This document shows, one piece after another, positions 56,091 to 64,000 of a stretch of DNA of 64,000 bases. The first letter of the stretch is position 1. The number at the start of each line of letters is the position of its first letter. This DNA comes from Novosphingobium resinovorum (GTDB taxonomy: Bacteria; Pseudomonadota; Alphaproteobacteria; Sphingomonadales; Sphingomonadaceae), in NCBI RefSeq assembly GCF_001742225.1, contig NZ_CP017077.1, forward strand, positions 186,001 to 250,000, given 5' to 3'. The position numbers and the translations under genes are program-made. The notes under the pieces are model-generated. The model did not search any database. It was not told where the DNA came from and saw nothing but the letters and a program-made list of their open reading frames with translations.

Positions 56091-56647
56091 GCCCCGCGCG
56101 GCGGCGACGCTGCATGGATCATGTTCGACGAGAGCTTGCGGTGTCCGAACGACGGATCTGCCGGGTGCTGGGTCAGCATCGATCGACACAGCGCAAGGTC
56201 CCGCGCGGGGCAGATGACGAACAGGTGCTGACTGACGACATCATCGCGCTGGCGAAGCAATATGGTCGTTATGGCTATCGCCGGGTGACGGCATTGCTGT
56301 GCCACGCCGGGTGGACGGTGAACCATAAGCGGGTCGAGCGGATCTGGCGGCGTGAGGGGCTGAAGGTCCCGCAACGTCAGCCAAAACGTGGCAGGCTCTG
56401 GCTCAACAACGACGGATCATGTATCCGCCTGCGGCCGGAGTATCCGGGACATGTGTGGGCCTACGACTTCGTCGAAGGTCGCACGCATGACGGCCGCAAG
56501 TTCCGCATCCTGACGATCATCGATGAGGCCAGCAGGGAATGCCTGGCGCTCATCGTCGCGCGACAGCTCAAGCATGAGGATGTGCTGGCTGCCTTGGCGG
56601 ACCTGTTCATCTCGCGCGGCCCGCCAGCCAATATCCGGTCCGACAAC
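56090..56647 (+). pseudogene. IS3 OrfB, N-terminal part (interrupted)
   Basis: The frame overlapping the end of orfA continues MDHVRRELAVSERRICRVLG, GYRRVTALLCHAGWTVNHKR and the catalytic WAYDFVEGRTHDGRKFRILT (first Asp), ending at PPANIRSDN, where the second catalytic Asp sits directly at the IS110 junction. The next 200 bases of OrfB are found at 58308-58513 and the tail at 61140-61276. The gene is dead. Confidence 0.88.
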
Positions 56648-56882
56648 GTCCTGGGTCACGAAGGAAAGCGAGATTTGGTCAACAGATCTCTATGCGCCGA
56701 CATTGAGCGGCGAGGCATGCATTCTGAGCCAGATGGCTTCCACCGTCAACGGGATCGCTCCCTGCCATAGCAAACACAGGATCCAGCGGCGCCGAAGCGG
56801 CCGTGGTCCTCACCGTCCTTAGAACGAGATACGCACCCAGGTGGAAGGCCCGAACATTATCTACAGGGTCGCTTTCGCGCCC

Positions 56883-58154
56883 TCACGGCACTTGCAGAGA
56901 GGGGTCCTTCCACCTGGCATCCGACCGTTCAAGGAACGGTCGGTACTCTGTCCCCGTCTTGATGACGGCATGGGCAACGCGCGCCATCTTGGCGGTGAGC
57001 GCCGTCATCGCCTTGCGGCGACGATCGGCATCATCCGCGTGCCCGGCAGTGTATCGTCCGAGCTTGTCGCGGAAACTGTTGTTGCGCTGACGTGCGGCGA
57101 CCTGGGCAGCCATCCAAAAGGTCCGCCGCAATCGCGCATTACCGTACTTGGACAGCATCGTGCGGCCTCGGAATGTACCGGACTGCCGGGTCGCAAGATC
57201 AAGACCGCAGAACTTCAGGAACTGACGGTGATGGCTGAAGCGGCGTAGATCGCCTGCCTCGGCGAGAATGGTCAACGCATTGATGGGCCCAATGCCGGGG
57301 ATCATGCGCAGGAGCTGATAATCGCGGTTTTCGGCCAGCATGGCATGCGCCGTTCGCTCGATCTCGTCGCGCTGCCGGATCAGGTTGCGTGCTTGGGCGA
57401 TCACCATGCGGAACATAGCGATCGAGACGGAATCCTCGTCGACAGGTAGCGCCACGGAGGCGCAGGCGGTCTCGTAGATATCGTTGATCAGCCGGGCTTT
57501 GGACACCTTGCGGCCGACCAAGTCCCATGCTTCGCGGGAGAAAGTCTCCTGGCCGAGCACAGTCATGCTGGCTGGAGTCGGGAATCGTTCGAGCAGAGCA
57601 AGGAACCAGTCGGATCGGCTGTAGCCAGCGAAGCGTTCAATCTCCGGGAAATAGAGCGGCAGGTAGTGGGTCAGGATGCGATGCCATGTCTGCGTCTTAG
57701 CCTTGGAGATCGCCTCGTGCGTTTTCGACATCTCCTGCAGGTCGTTGATCCCGGCGGCGAGCAGATCGACGTATCGCTGGGTGGCGCCGATCCGCAGCAT
57801 GTGCAGGATCACTTGCGCATCCTTGGAATCGTTCTTGTCCCAGCCATTGTGCAGAGCCTCGCGCGTTCGAGCCAAGGCAACGGACGAGATCAAGCGCAAC
57901 TCGAAGCCGGCGGACAGCAGGCGATGCGCCAGCGTGCGATGGTAGTTACCAGTAGCCTCGAAGCCGACGATGATCGGACGCCCGATGTCGCTAAGGTCCG
58001 TTGCCAGGCGATCATAATCTGCCTTTGTCGCCATCACCGTCATGCGACGTCGGCGTCCGCCTTCTGGACGTTCGATCAGGACCTCCTGGCGGTGTTTGGA
58101 CATATCGATGGCTACCAGCACGGCGTCGGTGGGATTAGAGCTACGCTTGGTCAT
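56883..58154 (-). CDS. IS110-family transposase (second type)
   Basis: 423 residues from ATG 58154 (GGAG 11 bases upstream). DEDD domain: [20 protein letters not shown] (Asp), [18 protein letters not shown] (Glu), [15 protein letters not shown] (Asp pair). C-terminal Tnp_20 domain: [20 protein letters not shown] and [16 protein letters not shown] (the conserved Ser is in [12 protein letters not shown]). It is a different subgroup from the element at 35248 (423 versus 369 residues). Intact frame. Confidence 0.93.
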   Translation of the reverse strand: MTKRSSNPTDAVLVAIDMSKHRQEVLIERPEGGRRRRMTVMATKADYDRLATDLSDIGRPIIVGFEATGNYHRTLAHRLLSAGFELRLISSVALARTREALHNGWDKNDSKDAQVILHMLRIGATQRYVDLLAAGINDLQEMSKTHEAISKAKTQTWHRILTHYLPLYFPEIERFAGYSRSDWFLALLERFPTPASMTVLGQETFSREAWDLVGRKVSKARLINDIYETACASVALPVDEDSVSIAMFRMVIAQARNLIRQRDEIERTAHAMLAENRDYQLLRMIPGIGPINALTILAEAGDLRRFSHHRQFLKFCGLDLATRQSGTFRGRTMLSKYGNARLRRTFWMAAQVAARQRNNSFRDKLGRYTAGHADDADRRRKAMTALTAKMARVAHAVIKTGTEYRPFLERSDARWKDPSLQVP

Positions 58155-58219
58155 GGTCGGTCTGTCTCCAAAGGGTTGAGTCGACAACTTCACTTTAGAG
58201 ACCTGCGGGCCGATCATGA

Positions 58220-58290
58220 CTGCCTTGATGAAGCCTGCGGGCGCTACGCGCCCTTGCCTTCATCAAGGCAGTGCGCCCCTTCGAGGGGCC
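58220..58290 (-). ncRNA. Candidate bridge-RNA region of the IS110 element
   Basis: Two hairpins: TGCCTTGATGAAG (58221-58233) pairs with CTTCATCAAGGCA (58258-58270), 13 perfect bp, and GCCCCTTCGAGGGGC follows at 58275-58289. They lie between the transposase start and the element end, where IS110-group elements encode the bridge RNA. Assignment by position and structure only. Confidence 0.35.
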
Positions 58291-58307
58291 GCTTCCCAAT
58301 GTGCTAT

Positions 58308-58513
58308 GGCAGCGAGTTTATCGCGACGGCCGTGCAACAATGGTTGGCCAGGATCGGCGTGAAGACGCTCTACATCGCACCGGGATCACCATGGGAGAAT
58401 GGCTATAATGAAAGCTTCAACGGGTCGCTTCGCGACGAACTGCTCAATGGCGAGATCTTCTACAGCCCGCTGAGGCCAAGGTGCTGATCGAAGCCTGGCG
58501 ACGGCATTACAAT
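58308..58513 (+). pseudogene. IS3 OrfB, middle fragment
   Basis: Continues the DDE domain: [40 protein letters not shown] (catalytic Glu) and [12 protein letters not shown], then a one-base deletion turns LAEAKV into PLRPRC and a stop; the next bases still spell the original sequence in another frame up to 58513, where the recombinase element begins. Confidence 0.85.
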
Positions 58514-58536
58514 CCTGCTTCATAACACCCATCTGT

Positions 58537-60612
58537 CTATGTGGTTGAAGAAAATAGGCTTCGTTGACTGGGATGTGATCCCGTGGGGTATTTTGGATTT
58601 TGCCGCGCGCGTTTTGCAAGGTGATGGGCGGCTGATCCGTCGAGTTCAGTGCGACTGAAAATCCATGGTCCTTCTGGCAGAGGGTGGATGCCTTCGATCT
58701 CGCAGGCTTCGGCGGCGATCCGGAGGGTTTTAGGAGCCACGCCGACGTGGCGGGCAGCCTGGCTCAGGTTAAGCCACGGCGCGGGGCCGTCGGTGACCGT
58801 GCGGAAGACGGGGATCCGGTGATGTGATCGCAGCGCGGTGACCCGCTCGCGAGTCCAGCGGTTGCCGTGTCCCGTCACCAGCCCGTTCCGGTTGAGGATG
58901 CCGGCGATCAGATCGTCATTGGCGATGAGAACCAGTTCGCGCACGGCGGCAATGATGTCGGCCGAAGTGCTGTTGCGCTGTCCCTTGCGACGCTTGGGCA
59001 GCCGCAAATCGGTGTGGATGCCGCCGACCCAGTGAATCAGTAAAACGATCTCGGATACGTCGTCGTCAATATCGGCGATCACCTCCTGGATGAGGGTGCG
59101 CACGATGCGCTTCTTCACACGCGTATCGGAGTGTGGGGCGTTCCACACGGCTTCGAGTTCGCCAGCAAGGTCATCGATATCCTTGAGCGGCGGCAATGGC
59201 GGATGCGTTGCCGAGGCGTCGTGCGCGACAATCCGGGCTTCCACATCGCCCACACGCGTGAGGGCGCGGTTCCATCGCGCTTCCAGTTCGGATGCCACCA
59301 GTCGGTTCTGCGGATCGGCGGCATCGTATTGCCGAAAAGCTCGGTCGGCTGCGTAGCGTGCCGCCTCGAGATCGCGCATCAACACGTCACGAACCTGATC
59401 CCGGCGGCCGGCGGCCTGTGCTTCGGCCTCAACCGAGGCGGCGATCGCTCCGGGTTCAAGGACTTGCAATAGCAATTGCTCGATCGCATCGTCGACCCGT
59501 AATCCGCCGAACGCGATGCAGCGCGGCTCGCCGTTGTCGAGCAGTCCCCTCCAACACGAATAGCGTGGGATATCATGCCCGGCGCCGGTGTATCTCACCG
59601 TCAGCTTGCGTCCGCACCGTCGGCAACGGATGAGCCCGGCGAGCAGAGCGTCGCCATGCTTGGCGGCTCCATGATGCCGACTAGTGGGAACATTATCGCT
59701 CACCATCTTGCGGATATCCTCCGAGCGCTCCCAGCTGACATAGCCTTCATGAGAGCCAGGGATGAGCGCCAGCCACTCATCTCGTGCTTTGCGACGGCTC
59801 CTCGATCGCATGGTAGTGCCATCATATCCGGTTGCAGCACGGCTTTTACCATAGGCATAGGCTCCGCCGTAGATCGGGTTCTCGATCATCCGGTGAATGG
59901 TAGCATAGCTCGGCCTACGCCACACGACATCGCCGTTGTTGCGCTTTGCGGGCAGATCCAGCCCATGCTCGATGAACCAGAGCAGTGCCTGCCGTGCGCT
60001 GCCAAGTTCGCCCACCTTGTCGAAGACAAGGGTAATGGCTTCCTGGATGCGGCGGTCGGGATCCTTCTCGATCCGGTCGCCAGCCTTCACGAAGCCAACC
60101 GGGGCGGCAACGATCAGTTCGCCGCGCCGGGCCTTCTCGTAGCGGGCCGAGAGCGAACGCTGGCGCAGGAGATCCAGCTCATACTCGTTGAGGCTGCCCT
60201 TCAGGCCGAGCAGCAGCCGGTCATTGCCCTGGCGCGGGGCGTACACGGTCTCCTGGTCGATCAGAACCGTATCGACGACCCGGCACATCTCGATAAGCTG
60301 CTGCCAGTCGCGGCTGTTGCGCGCGAAGCGTGAGACTTCTCGCGCCGCGACCGCGCCGACCTTGCCGAGACAGACCTCGGCAACCATCCGATCGAAACCG
60401 GCGCGCGTCACGCCGCCTGCCGCGGACCGACCAAGATCGTCATCGACCGTCTCGATTTGCGACCAGCCCAGCGCTGTGAGACGGTCACGCATGGCGTATT
60501 GCAGGGCACTGCTCTCTCGGTTGTGGAGGACCTGATGCGCCGAGGACTGCCGCACATACAGGATCGCCTTGCGGTCGAGATGCTGTGGCCCAATCTTCTC
60601 ACAGATCATCAC
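58537..60612 (-). CDS. Large serine recombinase
   Basis: 691 residues. The resolvase/invertase domain at the N-terminus has the catalytic Ser in [18 protein letters not shown] near 24 and [20 protein letters not shown]; recombinase domain near [20 protein letters not shown]; zinc-ribbon with [18 protein letters not shown] near 335 and [20 protein letters not shown]; a coiled-coil C-terminus and a small HTH ([20 protein letters not shown]). It is a transposon-type large serine recombinase. It overlaps the 64-residue gene upstream by 14 bases and is intact. Confidence 0.92.
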   Translation of the reverse strand: MMICEKIGPQHLDRKAILYVRQSSAHQVLHNRESSALQYAMRDRLTALGWSQIETVDDDLGRSAAGGVTRAGFDRMVAEVCLGKVGAVAAREVSRFARNSRDWQQLIEMCRVVDTVLIDQETVYAPRQGNDRLLLGLKGSLNEYELDLLRQRSLSARYEKARRGELIVAAPVGFVKAGDRIEKDPDRRIQEAITLVFDKVGELGSARQALLWFIEHGLDLPAKRNNGDVVWRRPSYATIHRMIENPIYGGAYAYGKSRAATGYDGTTMRSRSRRKARDEWLALIPGSHEGYVSWERSEDIRKMVSDNVPTSRHHGAAKHGDALLAGLIRCRRCGRKLTVRYTGAGHDIPRYSCWRGLLDNGEPRCIAFGGLRVDDAIEQLLLQVLEPGAIAASVEAEAQAAGRRDQVRDVLMRDLEAARYAADRAFRQYDAADPQNRLVASELEARWNRALTRVGDVEARIVAHDASATHPPLPPLKDIDDLAGELEAVWNAPHSDTRVKKRIVRTLIQEVIADIDDDVSEIVLLIHWVGGIHTDLRLPKRRKGQRNSTSADIIAAVRELVLIANDDLIAGILNRNGLVTGHGNRWTRERVTALRSHHRIPVFRTVTDGPAPWLNLSQAARHVGVAPKTLRIAAEACEIEGIHPLPEGPWIFSRTELDGSAAHHLAKRARQNPKYPTGSHPSQRSLFSSTT

Positions 60613-60793
60613 GCACCTCCCGCTGTTCCATGACGGGATCGTTGACGTGGTCGAGCAGCAGGCGCACGATCAGCGACGTCAATGTCTGGCGCGTCTGCGC
60701 TGGCAGCGTGTCCCATCTTGGTGTCGGGGTTATCGCGGAATTGCGGGGACAGGAAAACAGATCGAGCTGCAACACCTTGGACTTGTAAGCCAT
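60599..60793 (-). CDS. Small accessory gene of the recombinase element
   Basis: 64 residues: [20 protein letters not shown], then [20 protein letters not shown]. The WxxLPxxxRxxLxxLIxxL pattern recurs in small proteins encoded upstream of recombinases of this type in proteobacteria. Function unknown. Its stop overlaps the recombinase start, so it is translationally coupled. GGGAGGTCTC precedes the ATG. Confidence 0.7.
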   Translation of the reverse strand: MAYKSKVLQLDLFSCPRNSAITPTPRWDTLPAQTRQTLTSLIVRLLLDHVNDPVMEQREVRDDL

Positions 60794-61139
60794 TGAGACC
60801 TCCCGAATGTGAGTCGTGAGGGCTCGATGCTGCGCTCAAAACCGATAATGCCGAAACCGGCTTTGCCGTTCGCAAAAGCTTGGCCAGTGCGCTCAGCGCG
60901 CCGACGTCAACCTGGGGCGACGCGCCTATGCGCGTCAGGGCGCAAGCGGCGTGGTCGAACATCCATGCAGGAATCTCGAGCCACCGGTCCGACGTCGCTC
61001 CCGTCTTGCTGCAGCGAAGTCTATCCTGACCCGCCCGCACGACCTTCTCATGAACGTGAACACGACACCCTGACCAGGGATGCCAGCGATAAAGAACTTC
61101 TCGAACTTCGGTCCCGTGGGCGTTGCGACGCCGCGTTGT
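60609..61139 (-). CDS. Upstream gene of the recombinase element, 5' end missing
   Basis: A minus-strand frame reads [60 protein letters not shown] and [14 protein letters not shown]. The YRWHPWxGxxVxVH and RWLEIPxWMFD motifs recur in a protein encoded next to large serine recombinases. No start codon is found before the element boundary at about 61139, so the gene looks truncated at its 5' end by that junction. The last 60 codons overlap the 64-residue gene in another frame and may not be translated. Confidence 0.5.
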   Translation of the reverse strand, partial: TTRRRNAHGTEVREVLYRWHPWSGCRVHVHEKVVRAGQDRLRCSKTGATSDRWLEIPAWMFDHAACALTRIGASPQVDVGALSALAKLLRTAKPVSALSVLSAASSPHDSHSGGLNGLQVQGVAARSVFLSPQFRDNPDTKMGHAASADAPDIDVADRAPAARPRQRSRHGTAGGA

Positions 61140-61276
61140 ACAACACGGTCCGTCCGCACAGCAGCCTGGGTTACCGACCACCGGCCCCGGAAACGGCCTC
61201 ACCGCCATATCCGGCCTCCGGTTCCGCTTCGCTCCACCTCCGCCCGGATATGGCGGCGGCGACCATAATCCACTAA
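61140..61276 (+). pseudogene. IS3 OrfB, C-terminal fragment
   Basis: Frame [20 protein letters not shown] then SPPYPASGSASLHLRPDMAA, ending at TAA 61274-61276. HSSLGYRPP is the classic IS3 OrfB terminus. It is the third piece of orfB, followed by the right terminal repeat. Confidence 0.88.
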
Positions 61277-61324
61277 CAATCAACCCGGTCCACTCGACGG
61301 GGGCAGGTCAGAAGCGCTGGTAGC

Positions 61325-61906
61325 ATGAGCTTCAAACGTCAAACCGCATCCGGCAGAACGCTCTCATTAGAGCAGCTCGAAATCTGGCTCGATACGCTTG
61401 ATCCGCCGGTCGCCGGTGTCTCCTCGATCGATGGCTTCCTCGCGGCGTTGGCTGCCGGCCCGTCCATCATCAATCCGGACATATGGCTCAAGAGCATCCT
61501 GCGCGAACACGTCCAAAGCGCCCGATCGGCGCCCGCGCGCCGAACGATCCTTAAGCGCTACAACCAGATCTGCATCGAGCTTGCCGAGTGCCCTGAGGTC
61601 TATGCGCCGATCTATATGCGGACCGAGGACGGCGAGGTCCTGCTGGAAGACTTTGCCAATGGCTTCTTCACCGCAATGCATCTGGACATGGACGCATGGA
61701 AGCCCTTCGTGTCTGATCGAGACTTCGGCCTGCCGCTTGCAGCTATCCTTGGCCAAAGCACGATCATCGATGGCATATCATGGATCGACCAGCTCCAGGA
61801 TCCTCTCGCAAATCAGGCTCTTGCAGATACCTGGCGGATGATCCCCCAGATCATCTCCTTCATCCATGACCAGTGTGCCTTTGCAAGAACCCTGACCGTA
61901 CACTGA
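61325..61906 (+). CDS. UPF0149 (YecA/YgfB-like) family protein
   Basis: 193 residues: LSLEQLEIWLDTLDPPVAGV, SSIDGFLAALAAGPSII (the conserved IDGFLxAL signature), and VLLEDFANGFFTAMHLDMDA. It lacks the C-terminal Cys-rich zinc-binding SEC-C tail often fused to YecA. It is an uncharacterised cytoplasmic protein. The IS3 end is 14 bases before the ATG, so the insertion has replaced the natural promoter region. No good ribosome-binding site is visible. Confidence 0.82.
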   Translation: MSFKRQTASGRTLSLEQLEIWLDTLDPPVAGVSSIDGFLAALAAGPSIINPDIWLKSILREHVQSARSAPARRTILKRYNQICIELAECPEVYAPIYMRTEDGEVLLEDFANGFFTAMHLDMDAWKPFVSDRDFGLPLAAILGQSTIIDGISWIDQLQDPLANQALADTWRMIPQIISFIHDQCAFARTLTVH

Positions 61907-61978
61907 AGCCTCTCCACATCCCACGTGGGGTCGGTGCAGCGGTTACGCTTGTCTTGCGGTGGCGGTTAAGTGGATGCA

Positions 61979-62209
61979 ATGACTGCATCGGACCTCGAAC
62001 AGATTTTGATTGCCCGGCTCATTCGGGAAAACGGAGGCACATCGCAAACATGGCGGCGAGCTCTCGGTAAAATCATCGTTCGCGACCCAAAAACCTATCC
62101 TCATTGCAATTGGGATGTCGGGGCCAGCGGGACAGATAGGCAGCGTTCGGCCATCGAGCGACTTCTCGATGACGTACGACTTGAACACTCAATCGTCGTT
62201 GCCAGCTGA
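61979..62209 (+). CDS. Conserved hypothetical protein
   Basis: 76 residues from ATG 61979; a GTG at 61970 adds three. MTASDLEQILIARLIRENGG, TSQTWRRALGKIIVRDPKTY and PHCNWDVGASGTDRQRSAIE, then ERLLDDVRLEH. Similar proteins with HPHCNWDVxPSGT are frequent in sphingomonads. Function unknown. No partner is obvious. Confidence 0.7.
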   Translation: MTASDLEQILIARLIRENGGTSQTWRRALGKIIVRDPKTYPHCNWDVGASGTDRQRSAIERLLDDVRLEHSIVVAS

Positions 62210-62573
62210 GGGTAGGGCGCACGGGAAGGGCCGGGGCTGGGACAAACCCGCCATCCGGGATAGTGCTGGGGACCGGCAGGTTTCGATTGAAGCGGACGTT
62301 CGCGGTTCCACGGCAATCGCCTCCCGGAATGGCCAACCCTGGCCGATGCACGAACCGCTTCGCGGAGGGTGTAATCGGCGCGGTACCTGCATGGATCGAA
62401 CGTTGCGCTGGGGTTGAGCGTCGCCGGCCTTAGGCAGACCTTGCTGGCTCCTTTCAGTCAAGGAGAGAGGTGGCCTGATTGGTCTGAACAGCGATCGGCG
62501 CCTGATAAGTGGATCGTCCGCCGGGTTGCTTTCTTGGATTGCCGATATTGGGCGTCACGCAGGGCGGGCGTAG
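62210..62573. other. Intergenic, no gene recognised
   Basis: About 365 bases upstream of the group II intron. Overlapping ORFs on both strands lack motifs. The intron insertion site is at its right side. Confidence 0.4.
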
Positions 62574-64000
62574 GTGTGCCGGGCATGGGCACTGGATAGG
62601 AGGTGAAAGTCCTTTACGGGGCGAGTTGGTAGCAACCGTAAGTCGAAGACAACTGCACGCAGCGTGCCCATCGTGAGATGCGCAAGGCGCTGATGCCGCG
62701 AGGCCGTGTGGGGAGGAAGTCTTAGACGAACCGCAGCACCGAACGCGAGTGAACCCTTGGACAGGCCGATCCGGTCGGGTGAGCGTGCCTACAAACGCGA
62801 CGCCCAAAATCCAACCGAGACCGGGGCGGTAGTGAGGGCGGCGGCGGCGGCATATCCAGTGTTCTTACCCCGGGAGATCTGTTGGGGTCCGCGTGAGCGG
62901 TAGGCGGATAGGAGGAAACGACGACCGCCGATGCCCCTGCAGAAGTCGGATCTCTCCGTAGGAGCGATGAAGCCGGTGAAAGTCGGCTGAGCAAAGGGAG
63001 AGATGGGTTGAGAAGGAAAGGACATCATCAATTGAGCTTCGTGTTCGCCGACAGCCCGCGAGGGGGTGGCGATGTCGGAGGTTCGGGCGAACCCGAGCGT
63101 CGGTCATGGCTACTGCACACAGCGAAGCACAAAACCATGACAAGTTCTTTCACCCGGGCAGCCGATTCAAATCGGCTGCTGGAGGCGGTAGCGTCCAAGG
63201 CAAATCTCGCGCAGGCGCTACTGTCCGTTGTACGCAATAAGGGGGCACCGGGGATCGACGGCCAGACGGTTGAGGAGGCCGAAGCGCAAGCTCCGCATCT
63301 GTTGACTGAACTGCGCCGTGTACTGTTGGCGGAACGCTTTTACCCAGGGGATATTCGTCGGGTCTGGATTCCCAAACCCGGTGGAGGTCAGCGCGGTCTG
63401 GGCATTCCCAATGTGAGAACGAGGGTGGTTCAACAGGCGGTTCTCCAGATTCTGGAGCCGATATTTGAACCAACCTTCCATCCCAGCAGTCATGGGTTCC
63501 GTCATAATCGTGGTGCTCATACGGCAATTGCTGAAGCGACTGAATATCTGGAAGAGGGCTTTCGGACGGTGGTTGATCTGGATCTGGCGCAATTTTTTGA
63601 CCGGGTTCATCACCAACGCCTGCTGGATCGAATGAGTCAGCGGGTGGCCGACCGGCGGATTCTCAACCTGATACGACGAATGCTGAGGTCGGCCGTGGTG
63701 ATGCCGGATGGCACACGTATCGAAGTCGTTGAAGGAACTCCGCAAGGCGGCCCGCTTTCGCCATTTCTATCAAACATCGTTCTCGACGAGTTCGATCAGG
63801 AGATGGCGCGGCGCGGGCTACGTTTCGTTCGCTACGCCGATGACGCCAACGTCTTTGTGCGCAGTGAGCGCGCCGGGATCCGTGTCATGGCATCTCTTCG
63901 GCGTTTTCTGGAGGAGCGATTGCGCCTTCAGGTCAATGTGGAGAAAAGCGACATCAGGAAACCTGAGCAGGTCCACTTCCTCGGCTTTTGCTTCCGCTGT
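62574..64000 (+). mobile_element. Group II intron, 5' part (window ends inside)
   Basis: A candidate 5' boundary GTGTG (group II consensus GTGYG) occurs at 62574, followed by about 560 bases of non-coding, structured sequence (for example GGAGGTGAAAGTCC and GAAGCCGGTGAAAGTCGGCT), then an intron-encoded reverse transcriptase in the same direction. Domains V and VI and the 3' boundary lie beyond the window. The class cannot be set. Confidence 0.75.
63137..64000 (+). CDS. ltrA: Group II intron reverse transcriptase/maturase (runs off window end)
   Basis: 288 codons visible from ATG 63137, open to the end. MTSSFTRAADSNRLLEAVAS, then VVRNKGAPGIDGQTVEEAEA (RT-1), DIRRVWIPKPGGGQRGLGIP (RT-2), VVDLDLAQFFDRVHHQRLLD (RT-3), EGTPQGGPLSPFLSNIVLDE (RT-4) and RFVRYADDANVFVRS with the catalytic YADD (RT-5), then HFLGFCFR (RT-7 region start). 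The maturase X and endonuclease domains should follow. It splices and mobilises the intron. Confidence 0.95.
   Translation, partial: MTSSFTRAADSNRLLEAVASKANLAQALLSVVRNKGAPGIDGQTVEEAEAQAPHLLTELRRVLLAERFYPGDIRRVWIPKPGGGQRGLGIPNVRTRVVQQAVLQILEPIFEPTFHPSSHGFRHNRGAHTAIAEATEYLEEGFRTVVDLDLAQFFDRVHHQRLLDRMSQRVADRRILNLIRRMLRSAVVMPDGTRIEVVEGTPQGGPLSPFLSNIVLDEFDQEMARRGLRFVRYADDANVFVRSERAGIRVMASLRRFLEERLRLQVNVEKSDIRKPEQVHFLGFCFRC

Larger units (their letters stand above)
56648..58307 (-). mobile_element. IS110-family element inserted in IS3 orfB
   Basis: The junctions are exact: SDN codons end at 56647 and GSEF codons resume at 58308, which restores the IS3 frame. The insert is 1,660 bp with one transposase on the minus strand. 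The noncoding right end (58155-58307) is highly structured. No target duplication is visible, as usual for IS110. Confidence 0.88.
58513..61139 (-). mobile_element. Large-serine-recombinase element nested in IS3
   Basis: The IS3 sequence breaks off at TACAAT (58508-58513) and resumes at TACAAC (61139-61144), so TACAA is present at both junctions. The 2.6-kb insert carries a large serine recombinase, a 64-residue partner gene and an upstream gene, all on the minus strand. The flanking TACAA could be a crossover core, a target duplication or chance microhomology. Confidence 0.7.
55749..61310 (+). mobile_element. IS3-family element carrying two nested insertions
   Basis: Left terminal repeat TGATCTGCCCCCCGCTGAGT at 55749; the right end (61290-61310), reverse complemented, reads TGACCTGCCCCCGTCGAGTG. 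Inside, orfA and the first part of orfB are followed by an IS110 insertion (56648-58307), the next part of orfB (58308-58513), a serine-recombinase element to about 61139, and the C-terminal end of orfB (61140-61276). Without the inserts about 1.28 kb remain, a normal IS3 length. No 3-bp target duplication is seen. Confidence 0.85.

Overview
The window reads as accessory, mobile-element-rich DNA from a high-GC alphaproteobacterium, most likely a sphingomonad (Novosphingobium/Sphingobium-like). The basis is family-level recognition: HWE-type histidine kinases, a GGAAC-N17-CGTT (EcfG-type) general-stress promoter, a DUF6771-type small gene, and RpoD, DUF3597, DUF1543 and NsrR-like proteins of sphingomonad flavour. 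No rRNA, tRNA, CRISPR array or replication origin was recognised. Whether this is chromosome or plasmid cannot be decided from the window.

Layout. 1-4.9 kb: the start of a His-Xaa-Ser (Hxs) radical-SAM peptide locus (hxsA, partial hxsD), next to an overlapping four-gene envelope cluster (OmpA-like protein, coiled-coil membrane protein, lipoprotein, glycine-zipper protein). 5.4-10.4 kb: two divergent redox/electrophile units, SDR-CMD-SDR under a GlxA-type regulator and quinone reductase plus monooxygenase under an HxlR regulator. 10.8-23.6 kb: signalling block with three large histidine kinases and a lone receiver, a LysR/SDR divergent pair, and an IS1202/ISNCY-like element inserted in a small coiled-coil gene. 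24.2-34.8 kb: stress and redox genes (SDR, DUF4142 with a frameshift, DUF3597, CsbD-like, FAD/NAD(P)-binding protein plus DUF1543, chloroperoxidase-like hydrolase, aldehyde dehydrogenase, old-yellow-enzyme, flavin reductase).

35-42 kb: an IS110 element, an IS66 remnant, a decayed two-component locus, psd, and a second decayed histidine kinase. 42.4-52.8 kb: small regulators and hypotheticals, a CLC channel gene cut by a complete IS21, an NsrR-type regulator with two operator-like palindromes facing a single-domain haemoglobin gene, and two cyclic-di-GMP genes. 52.9-64 kb: DUF6771 and an RpoD-type sigma factor, a DUF3060 pseudogene, an IS3 element carrying two nested insertions (IS110 and a large-serine-recombinase element), a UPF0149 gene, and the 5' part of a group II intron whose reverse transcriptase runs off the end.

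The genes suggest a common theme: sensing (kinases, c-di-GMP, EcfG and NsrR regulation) feeding general-stress, nitrosative and electrophile defence, in DNA that is being eroded by transposition and point lesions. At least five genes are visibly broken. The least explained parts are the Hxs locus with its neighbouring envelope cluster, the double-kinase sensor protein, and the extra-looking RpoD.
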